From Achatina immaculata (lineage: Eukaryota; Mollusca; Gastropoda; Stylommatophora; Achatinidae): DNA of 64,000 nt. The notes below the pieces were generated by a model that did not search any database, was not told the origin of the DNA, and was given only the letters and a program-made list of their open reading frames with translations. This document shows, piece by piece, positions 24,028 to 34,296 of the stretch. The position numbers and the translations under genes are program-made. The stretch lies in assembly GCA_009760885.1 (NCBI GenBank), contig CM019702.1, positions 50,709,738 through 50,773,737 of the forward strand, given 5' to 3'. Numbering within the stretch: position 1 is the stretch's first letter; each line of letters starts with the position of its first letter.

Positions 24028-25533
24028 CTGTTAAAAAAAAACAAAAAAAAAAAAAAGAAAAGAAACGCAACACTACTGTAGTCGTAATGGACACCAAATT
24101 TCAAACTTGTATCAGAATTTCATATTACGAAATTAATGTTTCAGTCTTGGCATGAAAAAAATTTTAAGAAATGACGTTCATAAAATTTGGTTTGGACTTT
24201 AATTCTTTGCGACTGAGGCTTCCGTTTCAGTAAGGTGTATGACCTCCTCTGGCATGTATCAGAGAACGATATCTCCTTGACATGGATCCGATTAGCTGCT
24301 GGATCTGTTGTTGTGGGATGGCTGCCCACTCTTCCCGCAGTGCAAGAGACAACTGTCGGAGATTGGTTGGGTCCACGTCTCGTTGGCGGACTTGTCTGCT
24401 GAGTTCATCCCATAAGTTGGGCTCATGTCTGATGACATGGATGACCACGGGATGGTCTGGACGTTGTTGTCAGCGAGGAACTGGGTGGTGAGTTGTGCCA
24501 CATGAGGTCTATCGTTATCCTGCTGAAAAATCGACTTTGGTGCAGCCAGAAATGGAAGGATGTGAGGACGAAGAATTTCAGCGGCGTATCGTTGGGCATT
24601 CAGGCGTCCTTCAGTTTACGCCAGGTCACTTTTTCCAATGAAGTACACCAGTACACTTCCACCACCATGTGGAGGAGCCTCATCCACGCAGTTCTGGGTG
24701 TAGCGCTTATGGACCCTGCGGTAAACTTTTCTCCGTCTATCGATCAATGGAGCAGAAATAATGATTCATCACTAAACCAAAATCTTCTCCAATCATTCGC
24801 AACAGTCCACTGACGATGTTGGTTCGCCCACTGCAGTCGGTTCTATCGAAGCCGATCCGTAAGAACAGGACCTCTGCAAGGTCTTCTAGCCCAAAGACCA
24901 GCGTCGTGCAACCGGTTCCTGACCGTTTGATCTGAAATTCGACCAAATGCTGTCATTGATTGGACAGTTGAGGAGGCTGATTCAAATCGATTCCTGAGGT
25001 GACGCAGGCGTATGATGTGGTCTTCGGCAGGAGTTGTGACTATGGGTCTTCCACTGAGCGGTCGGTCTGCAACTGAGCCAGTTTCTTGAAATCTTTTCCA
25101 AAGACGACTAATGATGCTTCTAACTACATTAAATTGTCTGGCCATTACACTTTGTGACCGTCCAGTCTGTAAACGTCCAATGATGATGAGTCGTTGTTCT
25201 GTAGTGAGATGACCCATACATGTGCACTGAATTTTCAAATAAACTGATTCGAGGAACGTCAATCTTTTATAGGAATTCAATAACATGGTCAGTCAGTTTT
25301 GAGTTTAGTAAGTTTCACAGGATTCTCGTGAACGTGTATTGAGCTTTTGTCAAAAAGGCTGTTTTGACTAGTGTCGCTTTTCTGTGCTCACGAATTATCT
25401 GCTGAGCACAATTTAGGTCGGCACGTGAAGTTGATGTCCGAGTGAACGTTTCAGGCAATTTGGCCTTCTCTGATCATCAAACGTCAGTTTAAATTGCAGC
25501 ATTTTGTTTGTTTGCGTTTCTTGTTTTGAACAG
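24028..25533 (-). mobile_element. Tc1-like transposon copy 3 (best described copy)
   Basis: About 1,506 bp, flanked by TA at 24026-24027 and 25534-25535. The right terminus, read inward, is CTGTTCAAAACAAGAAACGC. The left terminus matches it but is stretched by a poly-A run. The minus-strand transposase begins at MGHLTTEQRLIIIG, with helix-turn-helix blocks (SVMARQFNVVRSIISRLW and TVRNRLHDAGL) ending near 24843. A frameshift follows. The catalytic core is partly readable: FWFSDESLF (first D), with a stop after LLH, and IFQQDNDRPHVAQL (second D). Where a DD34E enzyme needs its glutamate (the PIE.LW box) the frame goes from SDMSP to LWDEL through a gap of about 7 bp near 24415-24421. The enzyme is therefore dead. 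Family: Tc1-like, Tc1/mariner superfamily. Confidence 0.9.
24843..25286 (-). pseudogene. Tc1-like transposase N-terminal region
   Basis: 147 codons, the longest intact transposase frame in each unit (also at 22984-23427, 27239-27682 and 29124-29567). The real start is probably MGHLTTEQ, about 23 codons inside the frame, because that is where Tc1-type proteins begin. It carries the paired helix-turn-helix DNA-binding region and a linker with GRP (SGRPIVTTP), an AT-hook-like motif common in this family. Function expected of the family: binding the terminal repeats. It is cut off by a frameshift before the catalytic domain, so at most it could act as a DNA-binding fragment. Confidence 0.8.
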
Positions 25534-26045
25534 TATAGTTTCAAAGTCAATGCAAATTGACACTATTTCGTACGGGAAGTCAGAGTGTGGCCAAAATGGT
25601 TGTTATAATATCCACGATATCCATAATTTCCTTCATCCCAGTGTTTGTGATGTTTCTTGTCATGTCCATTCATAATTTCCTTCATCACAGTGTTTGTGAT
25701 GTTTCTTGTCATGTCCATTCATAATTTCCTTCATCCCAGTGTTTGTGGTGTTTCTTGTCATGTCCATCCATAATTTCCTTCATCCCAGTGTTTGTAATGT
25801 TTTTTGTAATGTCCATTCATAATTTCCTTCATCCCAGTGTTTGTGATGTTTCTTGTCATGTCCATTCATAATTTCCTTCATCCCAGTGTTTGTGATGTTT
25901 CTTGTCATGTCCATTCATAATTTCCTTCATCCCAGTGTTTGTAGTGTTTCATGTCATGTCCATTCATAATTTCCTTCATCCCAGTGTTTGTGGTGTTTCA
26001 TGTCATGTCCATTCATAATTTCCTTCATCCCAGTGTTTGTGGTGT
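25534..26045 (+). repeat. Receptor B ICL3-TM6 start and 49-bp TM6-derived array
   Basis: Right of the transposon the receptor resumes: SQSVAKMVVIISTISIISF, then IPVFVMFLVMSI, aligning with receptor A KVAKMVVMISG and following TM6. The TM6 codons (CATAATTTCCTTCATCCCAG, then TGTTTGTGATGTTTCTTGTC) then repeat about nine times with a 49-bp period up to about 26045. 49 is not a multiple of three, so each unit changes frame. The next composite unit starts at TTACATTTATCTCC. Confidence 0.88.
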
Positions 26046-26425
26046 TTTACATTTATCTCCATACTGTAAACATATATAGCTTGCGTCTATGAAAATACTG
26101 ATACTTTCTGCAGGAAAAAAATATCTTCACCATGAAGAGAGTGACAGTCATAGTCGCCATCCTCTGTGTTGTCCTCCGGCCTACCTTAGCTCCGGCCTAC
26201 CTTAGCTCCGGCCTAAGCTGCCAACAAGCTGAGTAGGAAGTATTTTGCTGCAAGAAATAAAACTCTTACTGGAATTGTTAAAACTAAAGGATTGGAACCA
26301 TTGGAGAGTATTTCTTACAGCATCAACAACACATTTCTTCCATTTTGTGCTTTCTTCATCATCATCATGTGGACCATAATACTTGTTCTCCAGCTGCACA
26401 ACAAGACAAAATGGCTGAAAATATA
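26046..26425 (+). pseudogene. Receptor B intron end and exon 3, TM4-TM5, copy 4
   Basis: Same as copy 2, with the acceptor ending at 26113, the exon from 26114 and the TA target at 26424-26425. Carries the shared 16-bp frameshift. Confidence 0.85.
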
Positions 26426-27929
26426 CTGTTAAAAAAAAAAAAAAAAAAAAAAGAAAAGAAACGCAACACTACTGTAGTCGTAATGGACACCAAATTTCAA
26501 ACTTGTATCAGAATTTCATATTACGAAATTAATGTTTCAGTCTTGGCATGAAAAAAATTTTAAGAAATGACGTTCATAAAATTTGGTTTGGACTTTAATT
26601 CTTTGCGACTGAGGCTTCCGTTTCAGTAAGGTGTATGACCTCCTCTGGCATGTATCAGAGAACGATATCTCCTTGACATGGATCCGATTAGCTGCTGGAT
26701 CTGTTGTTGTGGGATGGCTGCCCACTCTTCCCGCAGTGCAAGAGACAACTGTCGGAGATTGGTTGGGTCCACGTCTCGTTGGCGGACTTGTCTGCTGAGT
26801 TCATCCCATAAGTTGGGCTCATGTCTGATGACATGGATGACCACGGGATGGTCTGGACGTTGTTGTCAGCGAGGAACTGGGTGGTGAGTTGTGCCACATG
26901 AGGTCTATCGTTATCCTGCTGAAAAATCGACTTTGGTGCAGCCAGAAATGGAAGGATGTGAGGACGAAGAATTTCAGCGGCGTATCGTTGGGCATTCAGG
27001 CGTCCTTCAGTTTACGCCAGGTCACTTTTTCCAATGAAGTACACCAGTACACTTCCACCACCATGTGGAGGAGCCTCATCCACGCAGTTCTGGGTGTAGC
27101 GCTTATGGACCCTGCGGTAAACTTTTCTCCGTCTATCGATCAATGGAGCAGAAATAATGATTCATCACTAAACCAAAATCTTCTCCAATCATTCGCAACA
27201 GTCCACTGACGATGTTGGTTCGCCCACTGCAGTCGGTTCTATCGAAGCCGATCCGTAAGAACAGGACCTCTGCAAGGTCTTCTAGCCCAAAGACCAGCGT
27301 CGTGCAACCGGTTCCTGACCGTTTGATCTGAAATTCGACCAAATGCTGTCATTGATTGGACAGTTGAGGAGGCTGATTCAAATCGATTCCTGAGGTGACG
27401 CAGGCGTATGATGTGGTCTTCGGCAGGAGTTGTGACTATGGGTCTTCCACTGAGCGGTCGGTCTGCAACTGAGCCAGTTTCTTGAAATCTTTTCCAAAGA
27501 CGACTAATGATGCTTCTAACTACATTAAATTGTCTGGCCATTACACTTTGTGACCGTCCAGTCTGTAAACGTCCAATGATGATGAGTCGTTGTTCTGTAG
27601 TGAGATGACCCATACATGTGCACTGAATTTTCAAATAAACTGATTCGAGGAACGTCAATCTTTTATAGGAATTCAATAACATGGTCAGTCAGTTTTGAGT
27701 TTAGTAAGTTTCACAGGATTCTCGTGAACGTGTATTGAGCTTTTGTCAAAAAGGCTGTTTTGACTAGTGTCGCTTTTCTGTGCTCACGAATTATCTGCTG
27801 AGCACAATTTAGGTCGGCACGTGAAGTTGATGTCCGAGTGAACGTTTCAGGCAATTTGGCCTTCTCTGATCATCAAACGTCAGTTTAAATTGCAGCATTT
27901 TGTTTGTTTGCGTTTCTTGTTTTGAACAG
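26426..27929 (-). mobile_element. Tc1-like transposon copy 4
   Basis: About 1.5 kb between TA 26424-26425 and TA 27930-27931. It carries the same frameshift, stop after SDESLFLLH and loss of the third catalytic residue as the copy at 24028. Nearly identical to copies 3 and 5. Confidence 0.9.
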
Positions 27930-28266
27930 TATAGTTTCAAAGTCAATGCAAATTGACACTATTTCGTACCGAAGTCAGAGTGTGGCCAAAATGGTTGTTA
28001 TAATATCCACGATATCCATAATTTCCTTCATCCCAGTGTTTGTGATGTTTCTTGTCATGTCCATTCATAATTTCCTTCATCACAGTGTTTGTGATGTTCT
28101 TGTCATGTCCATTCATAATTTCCTTTATCCCAGTGTTTGTGGTGTTTTTTGTCATGTCCATCCATAATTTCCTTCATCCCAGTGTTTGTAATGTTTTTTG
28201 TAATGTCCATTCATAATTTCCTTCATCCCAGTGTTTGTGATGTTTCTTGTCATGTCCATTCATAAT
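27930..28266 (+). repeat. Receptor B TM6-derived 49-bp array, about 5 units
   Basis: The receptor resumes as SKSMQIDTISYRSQSVAKM, best matching receptor A QADTLSYRNQKVAKM, and continues into the TM6 array. It has one base fewer than the other copies near 27970 (TACCGAAG versus TACGGGAAG), which keeps the frame open longer here. The array ends at 28266, where it joins directly to TM5-end sequence (TTGTTCTCCAGCTGC). Confidence 0.88.
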
Positions 28267-28308
28267 TGTTCTCCAGCTGCACAACAAGACAAAATGGCTG
28301 AAAATATA
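28267..28308 (+). pseudogene. Receptor B exon 3 sliver, copy 5
   Basis: Only the end of TM5 (CTCCAGCTGCACAACAAGAC and following) remains before the TA target at 28307-28308. The rest of exon 3 was lost at the junction. Confidence 0.8.
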
Positions 28309-29814
28309 CTGTTAAAAAAAAAAAAAAAAAAAAAAAAGAAAAGAAACGCAACACTACTGTAGTCGTAATGGACACCAAATTTCAAACTTGTATCAGAATT
28401 TCATATTACGAAATTAATGTTTCAGTCTTGGCATGAAAAAAATTTTAAGAAATGACGTTCATAAAATTTGGTTTGGACTTTAATTCTTTGCGACTGAGGC
28501 TTCCGTTTCAGTAAGGTGTATGACCTCCTCTGGCATGTATCAGAGAACGATATCTCCTTGACATGGATCCGATTAGCTGCTGGATCTGTTGTTGTGGGAT
28601 GGCTGCCCACTCTTCCCGCAGTGCAAGAGACAACTGTCGGAGATTGGTTGGGTCCACGTCTCGTTGGCGGACTTGTCTGCTGAGTTCATCCCATAAGTTG
28701 GGCTCATGTCTGATGACATGGATGACCACGGGATGGTCTGGACGTTGTTGTCAGCGAGGAACTGGGTGGTGAGTTGTGCCACATGAGGTCTATCGTTATC
28801 CTGCTGAAAAATCGACTTTGGTGCAGCCAGAAATGGAAGGATGTGAGGACGAAGAATTTCAGCGGCGTATCGTTGGGCATTCAGGCGTCCTTCAGTTTAC
28901 GCCAGGTCACTTTTTCCAATGAAGTACACCAGTACACTTCCACCACCATGTGGAGGAGCCTCATCCACGCAGTTCTGGGTGTAGCGCTTATGGACCCTGC
29001 GGTAAACTTTTCTCCGTCTATCGATCAATGGAGCAGAAATAATGATTCATCACTAAACCAAAATCTTCTCCAATCATTCGCAACAGTCCACTGACGATGT
29101 TGGTTCGCCCACTGCAGTCGGTTCTATCGAAGCCGATCCGTAAGAACAGGACCTCTGCAAGGTCTTCTAGCCCAAAGACCAGCGTCGTGCAACCGGTTCC
29201 TGACCGTTTGATCTGAAATTCGACCAAATGCTGTCATTGATTGGACAGTTGAGGAGGCTGATTCAAATCGATTCCTGAGGTGACGCAGGCGTATGATGTG
29301 GTCTTCGGCAGGAGTTGTGACTATGGGTCTTCCACTGAGCGGTCGGTCTGCAACTGAGCCAGTTTCTTGAAATCTTTTCCAAAGACGACTAATGATGCTT
29401 CTAACTACATTAAATTGTCTGGCCATTACACTTTGTGACCGTCCAGTCTGTAAACGTCCAATGATGATGAGTCGTTGTTCTGTAGTGAGATGACCCATAC
29501 ATGTGCACTGAATTTTCAAATAAACTGATTCGAGGAACGTCAATCTTTTATAGGAATTCAATAACATGGTCAGTCAGTTTTGAGTTTAGTAAGTTTCACA
29601 GGATTCTCGTGAACGTGTATTGAGCTTTTGTCAAAAAGGCTGTTTTGACTAGTGTCGCTTTTCTGTGCTCACGAATTATCTGCTGAGCACAATTTAGGTC
29701 GGCACGTGAAGTTGATGTCCGAGTGAACGTTTCAGGCAATTTGGCCTTCTCTGATCATCAAACGTCAGTTTAAATTGCAGCATTTTGTTTGTTTGCGTTT
29801 CTTGTTTTGAACAG
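28309..29814 (-). mobile_element. Tc1-like transposon copy 5
   Basis: About 1.5 kb between TA 28307-28308 and TA 29815-29816, with the same inactivating lesions as the copy at 24028. Confidence 0.9.
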
Positions 29815-30185
29815 TATAGTTTCAAAGTCAATGCAAATTGACACTATTTCGTACGGGAAGTCAGAGTGTGGCCAAAATGGTTGTTATAATATCCACGATA
29901 TCCATAATTTCCTTCATCCCAGTGTTTGTGATGTTTCTTGTCATGTCCATTCATAATTTCCTTCATCCCAGTGTTTGTGATGTTTCTTGTCATGTCCATT
30001 CATAATTTCCTTCATCCCAGTGTTTGTGGTGTTTCTTGTCATGTCCATTCATAATTTCCTTCATCCCAGTGTTTGTGATGTTTTTTGTCATGTCCATTCA
30101 TAATTTCCTTCATCCCAGTGTTTGTGATGTTTCTTGTCATGTCCATTCATAATTTCCTTCATCCCAGTGTTTGTGATGTTTCTTG
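29815..30185 (+). repeat. Receptor B TM6-derived 49-bp array, last block
   Basis: The receptor resumes as SQSVAKMVVIIST, then about six 49-bp TM6 units, ending at TGATGTTTCTTG. No TM7 (the NSSVNIFIYY-like segment of receptor A) follows, so the 3' end of the receptor B gene is missing from this window. Confidence 0.88.
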
Positions 30186-30385
30186 AGTGTCTCAACTTTT
30201 CTCATGTTGGTAGGATTGAGTGTAATTTTAGAGTGTCTCAACTTTTCTCATGTTGGTAGGATTGAGTGTAATTTTAGAGTGTCTCAACTCTTCTCATGGT
30301 GGTAGGATTGGGTGTAATCCTGGAGTGTCTCAACTCTTCTCATGGTGGTAGGATTGGGTGTAATCCTGGAGTGCCTCAACTCGTT
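30186..30385. repeat. 46-bp tandem repeat, about 4 units
   Basis: Units contain AGTGTCTCAACTTTTCTCAT and GGTAGGATTGAGTGTAAT. It begins exactly where the receptor-derived array stops. Confidence 0.9.
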
Positions 30386-30429
30386 TGTCAAAAGTTTAAT
30401 GAGCTGAAACTACAAGGACGTATTTCACA

Positions 30430-31035
30430 TGATTTTCTGCCCGGCCAAAGTGTCTAAATAATGTCAGCTCTCTACGAGCAAAGCCAAAGTGTCTAAATAA
30501 TATCAGCTCTCCACTAGGAAAGAAAAAGTGTCTAAATAATGTCAGCTCTCCACTAGCAAAGCCAAAGTGTCTAAATAATGTCAGCTCTCCACCAGCAAAG
30601 CCAAAGTGTCTAAATAATGTCAGCTCTCCAATATCACAGCCAAAGTGTCTAAATAATGCCAGCTCCCCACTAGCAAAGCCAAAGTGTCTAAATAATGTCA
30701 GATCTCCACTAACAAAACCAAAGTGTCTAAATAATGTCAGCTTTCCACTAGCGAAGCCAAAGTGTCTGAATAATGCCAGATCTCCACTAGCAAAGCCAAA
30801 GTGTCTAAATAATGTCAGATCTCCACTAACAAAACCAAAGTGTCTAAATAATGTCAGCTTTCCACTAGCGAAGCCAAAGTGTCTGAATAATGCCAGATCT
30901 CCACTAGCAAAGCCAAAGTGTCTAAATAATGAAAGCTCTCCACTAACAAAGTCAAAGTGTCTAAATAATGTCATCTCTGCACTAGCGAAGGCAAAGTGTC
31001 TAAATGATGCCAGCTCTCCTCTAGCAAAGCCAGTA
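30430..31035. repeat. 39-bp minisatellite, about 15 units
   Basis: The unit contains AAAGTGTCTAAATAATGTCA and GCTCTCCACTAGC. At 13 codons it makes a minus-strand open frame (30396-30974) with period LFRHFGFASGELT. No other support for coding. About 250 bp of plain AT-rich sequence follow before the LINE. Confidence 0.93.
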
Positions 31036-31289
31036 TCGTTTACTGACTTTAGTTTTTTCTGATTAAACTAACAATAAATAAAGGAAGAAATGATGAAATT
31101 GCATACTTAGTGTAAACTTGGCATGAGAATAAATAACACCCACAGTGAAACTTCTGTGCATATTCACTGCTAATAAAATGTAATACAGTGCCAGACAGAC
31201 AAAATAATAAATATGTTATAGAAACAGATGAGTTTTCTTGTAAACAAAAAGTTTAAATGTCCCATAGTATGAAGCAAATCAATTCGTCT

Positions 31290-34255
31290 ACTTGCGATGG
31301 CCAGAAGCAAGTAAAAGATTCTCAGAAAACGGTAAGTTTTCAGGCACAGAGGATGGGAAACACCCGGAGGGGGTAGGTATTATTATGTCAAATGTAGCAG
31401 CAAAGAGCCTTGTAGAATGGGAACCAGTGAACAGTCGTATAATAAGAGCACGATACAACCGAAGACACGGAAGAATGACAATAATACAGTTTATGACCCA
31501 CGAACGATGCAGATGATGATGTGAAAGACGATTTCTATCACCATTTATAACAAATCATCAACAGAGTCCCTAAACACGATATCCTAATTGCTATGGGGGA
31601 CTTCAACGCTAAGGTAGGGAAAGATAATACCGACGTTGAAAAAGTAATGGGAAAAGAAGAAACTGACACGGTAAATAAGAATGGAGAAAGATTAATTGAA
31701 ATATGTCTAACAGAGGGTATAGTCATTGGAGGCACAATATTTCCACACAAAGAGATACATAAAACAACGTTAATATCTCCAGATGATACAACTAGAAACC
31801 AGATAGATCATTTTTGTATTAGAAAGCAATATAGATCATCTCTCATAGATGTAAGGGCTTATAGGGGTGCAGATGTCAACAGTGATCACAATCTGTGTTT
31901 AGGGAACATAAAATTAAAACTGAAAAGCCAACACAAGAAATCAATACACAGAAAGATAAACAGCCACAGCCTACAAGAAGAAAATAATAACAGTAATTTC
32001 AATCAGGAACTTGGCAATCATTCCAAAACACTCAGTAAAGTAGAGAAGACAGGTATAGATGAATTATGGAATTCTTACAACACAATCATAATCACAGCAG
32101 CAAAAGCAAGCGCTGGACTGAAAAAAAAAAACGAAATAGAAAAGCATGAATATCAGAAAACACATGGAAGTACATACATTAAAGACGAGCAGTCAAATTA
32201 GACATGTTGAATATAAAGACAAATCTTGGAAAAGATATGGCGAAAAGCAACATACAAAGAAATAGACAAGAGAGTAAACAGTTCACCTAGAAGAGATAAA
32301 AGAGAATACATAGACAATATGACGAAAGAGGCAGAGAAAGCAGCAAAAACAGGAGACAGCAAAACTTTATATAACATACATAAAGAGGCTGACATGTACT
32401 ATTACATCTAAAGAAAGACCAATCCTTAACAAACTGGAACCTTATTAACATCAAATAAAGACCAAAAGCAAAGATGTGCTCAACACTTCCAAGAAATACT
32501 TAATCGACGACCCCAAAAGAATTGTTAAACCTTGAAACCGACTTACCAGCCCCATAACTAAATGTCAACCTAGATGAAATTACATTGCATTAAACTAAAA
32601 CAGGAAGTGAATATAATGATTAACAACAAAGCTGCAGGTGAAGATGAATTAACACCCGAAATGTTAAAAGCTATCAATAATGACAACATGACACAACTAC
32701 AGAGAATGTTTAACAAGATTTGGAAAGAAGAAAAGGTCCCTTCTAACTGGAAAAAAAGGAATCATTGTTAAAATACCAAAAAAGGCAACCTTAGTGACTG
32801 TAACAATTGGAGGAGTAACCTTAATATCACTTGTGTCAAAAGTATTTTGCAAGGTCATTTTGAATAGACTTAAAGATATAGTGGATACCGCAATGAGAGA
32901 AGAACAAGCAGGATTTCGAAAAGGGAGAGGCTGTCTTGACCAGATCTTTACTCTCAGAATAATACTTGAAGAGCATATTGAAAAGCAGAAATAACTAATA
33001 CTGAATTTCATAGGCTTTAAAAAGGCATTTGATAGCATACACAGAGATTCATTGTGGAGAATTTTAAGTCTATATGGAATACCATCTAAAACTGTCAACA
33101 TCATTAAGGACTTCTACAATGGATATGTTTGTGCAGTCAAGACAGAAGAAGGGATGAGTGAATGTTTCTAGATTGAAACAGGTGTGAAACAAGGATGTAT
33201 ACTGTCTCCTTTGCTTTTTGAAATTACAATATACTTCATAATGAAAAAAATGCTGCACAGGTAACACAGGTATTGACTGGGTACATCATTGACTGATTGA
33301 TTGATCTTTATTTCAAAAGGGTTAAGAATTGGGCACGCAGGCCCGTCTGACATTCTACCTATGAGACACAACTAGAAGATCTTGATTTTGCTGATGACAT
33401 AACTCTTATCAGTAACAATGTGAATTCCATGCAAGAAAAAACAGATAGCCTGTCTTCACTGGCTACCAAAATAGAACTTGAAATTAACAAGGACTAAACA
33501 AAAATAATGAAAATTCCCATTAATCAAAACTGGAAAAATAGGTGTAGAAGGAACAGATATTGAAGAAGTCTATCAATTTGCATACCTTGGCAGCTACATA
33601 GACCAGGATGGTGACACCGGAAAGGAAGTTAGAATTAGAATTACAAAAGCAGCATCTACCTTCAAGAATCTTGAGAACATGTGGCATTCAAAAGTTATAA
33701 GCACAAAAACCAAGTTAAGACTATTCAATTCAAATGTAATATTCACCCTCATTTATGCATGCGAAAGCTGGAAAACAACTAAAAAAAAAATAGACACGAA
33801 ATTAGACTCTTTTGAAAACAAATGCCTATGGAAAATACTCGGCGTCAAGTGGAACAAATTCAAGAACAATGCAGAGATAAGACAGATGACTGAACAACAA
33901 CCAGCCTCATGGGTGATCAGGAAAAGGAGATGGACATATGTTGGTTACTTGATGAGAAGAAATGATCAGAGAATCCCAAAACAAGCTATCAAGTGGAACA
34001 CAACAAGCCAAAGAAAAAGAGGCAGACCTCGTGAAACTCTGAAGGGGACATTGTTAAGAGAAGCCAAATTAACATGCATAAAATCCCTTGATATGGTTGA
34101 ATGGCTCGCCGAAGACAGAAAAAATGGCGAACTATCTTGCGAGCCCTATGTGACGTTTAACGGCACGGGAAGGATATATGATATGTCTCCTGAACACTGA
34201 AAGAGACAAGACAGAACAAGACAAGAATTCTGGAAAAATACATGACTGACATGTC
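31290..34255 (+). mobile_element. Decayed, near-full LINE (family 2)
   Basis: In order: endonuclease (GVGIIMSNVAAKSL, VNSRIIRARY, MGDFNAKVGK, NQIDHFCI, VNSDHNLCLG), linker (EYIDNMTKEAEKAAK), reverse transcriptase (INNKAAGEDELTPEM, EEQAGFRKGRGCLDQ, KKAFDSIHRDSLW, DLDFADDITLIS) and the C-terminal part (KWNTTSQRKRGRPRET, ending ILRALCD). Many stops and frameshifts separate these blocks, so it is dead, although the FADD catalytic box is present. The two longest open pieces are 31593-32201 (endonuclease) and 33679-34200 (C-terminus). An unrelated segment of about 75 bp at 33285-33360 interrupts the palm. Confidence 0.88.
33285..33360 (-). mobile_element. Short LINE/SINE 3'-end insertion inside the LINE
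   Basis: The sequence TGACTGATTGATTGATCTTT, followed by ATTTCAAAAGGGTTAAG, interrupts the RT codons. On the minus strand it ends in AAAGATCAATCAATCAGTCA, a (TCAA)n-type 3' tail as many LINEs have. Very short, so the family is unknown. Confidence 0.5.
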
Positions 34256-34267
34256 GCGTGACTTCTT

Positions 34268-34279
34268 TCAGCTGCTACT
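34268..34279. repeat. Target-site duplication, left copy (partner 37420-37431)
   Basis: TCAGCTGCTACT occurs identically at both ends of the LINE at 34280-37419. Confidence 0.85.
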
Positions 34280-34296
34280 CTCTCTCTCTCTGAACC

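Noticed and set aside
20876..29094. Many plus-strand frames of 69 and 106 codons repeated in each unit
   Set aside because: They are antisense shadows of the Tc1-like transposase.
30396..30974. 192-codon minus-strand frame with period LFRHFGFASGELT
   Set aside because: Product of the 39-bp array; nothing outside the array supports coding.
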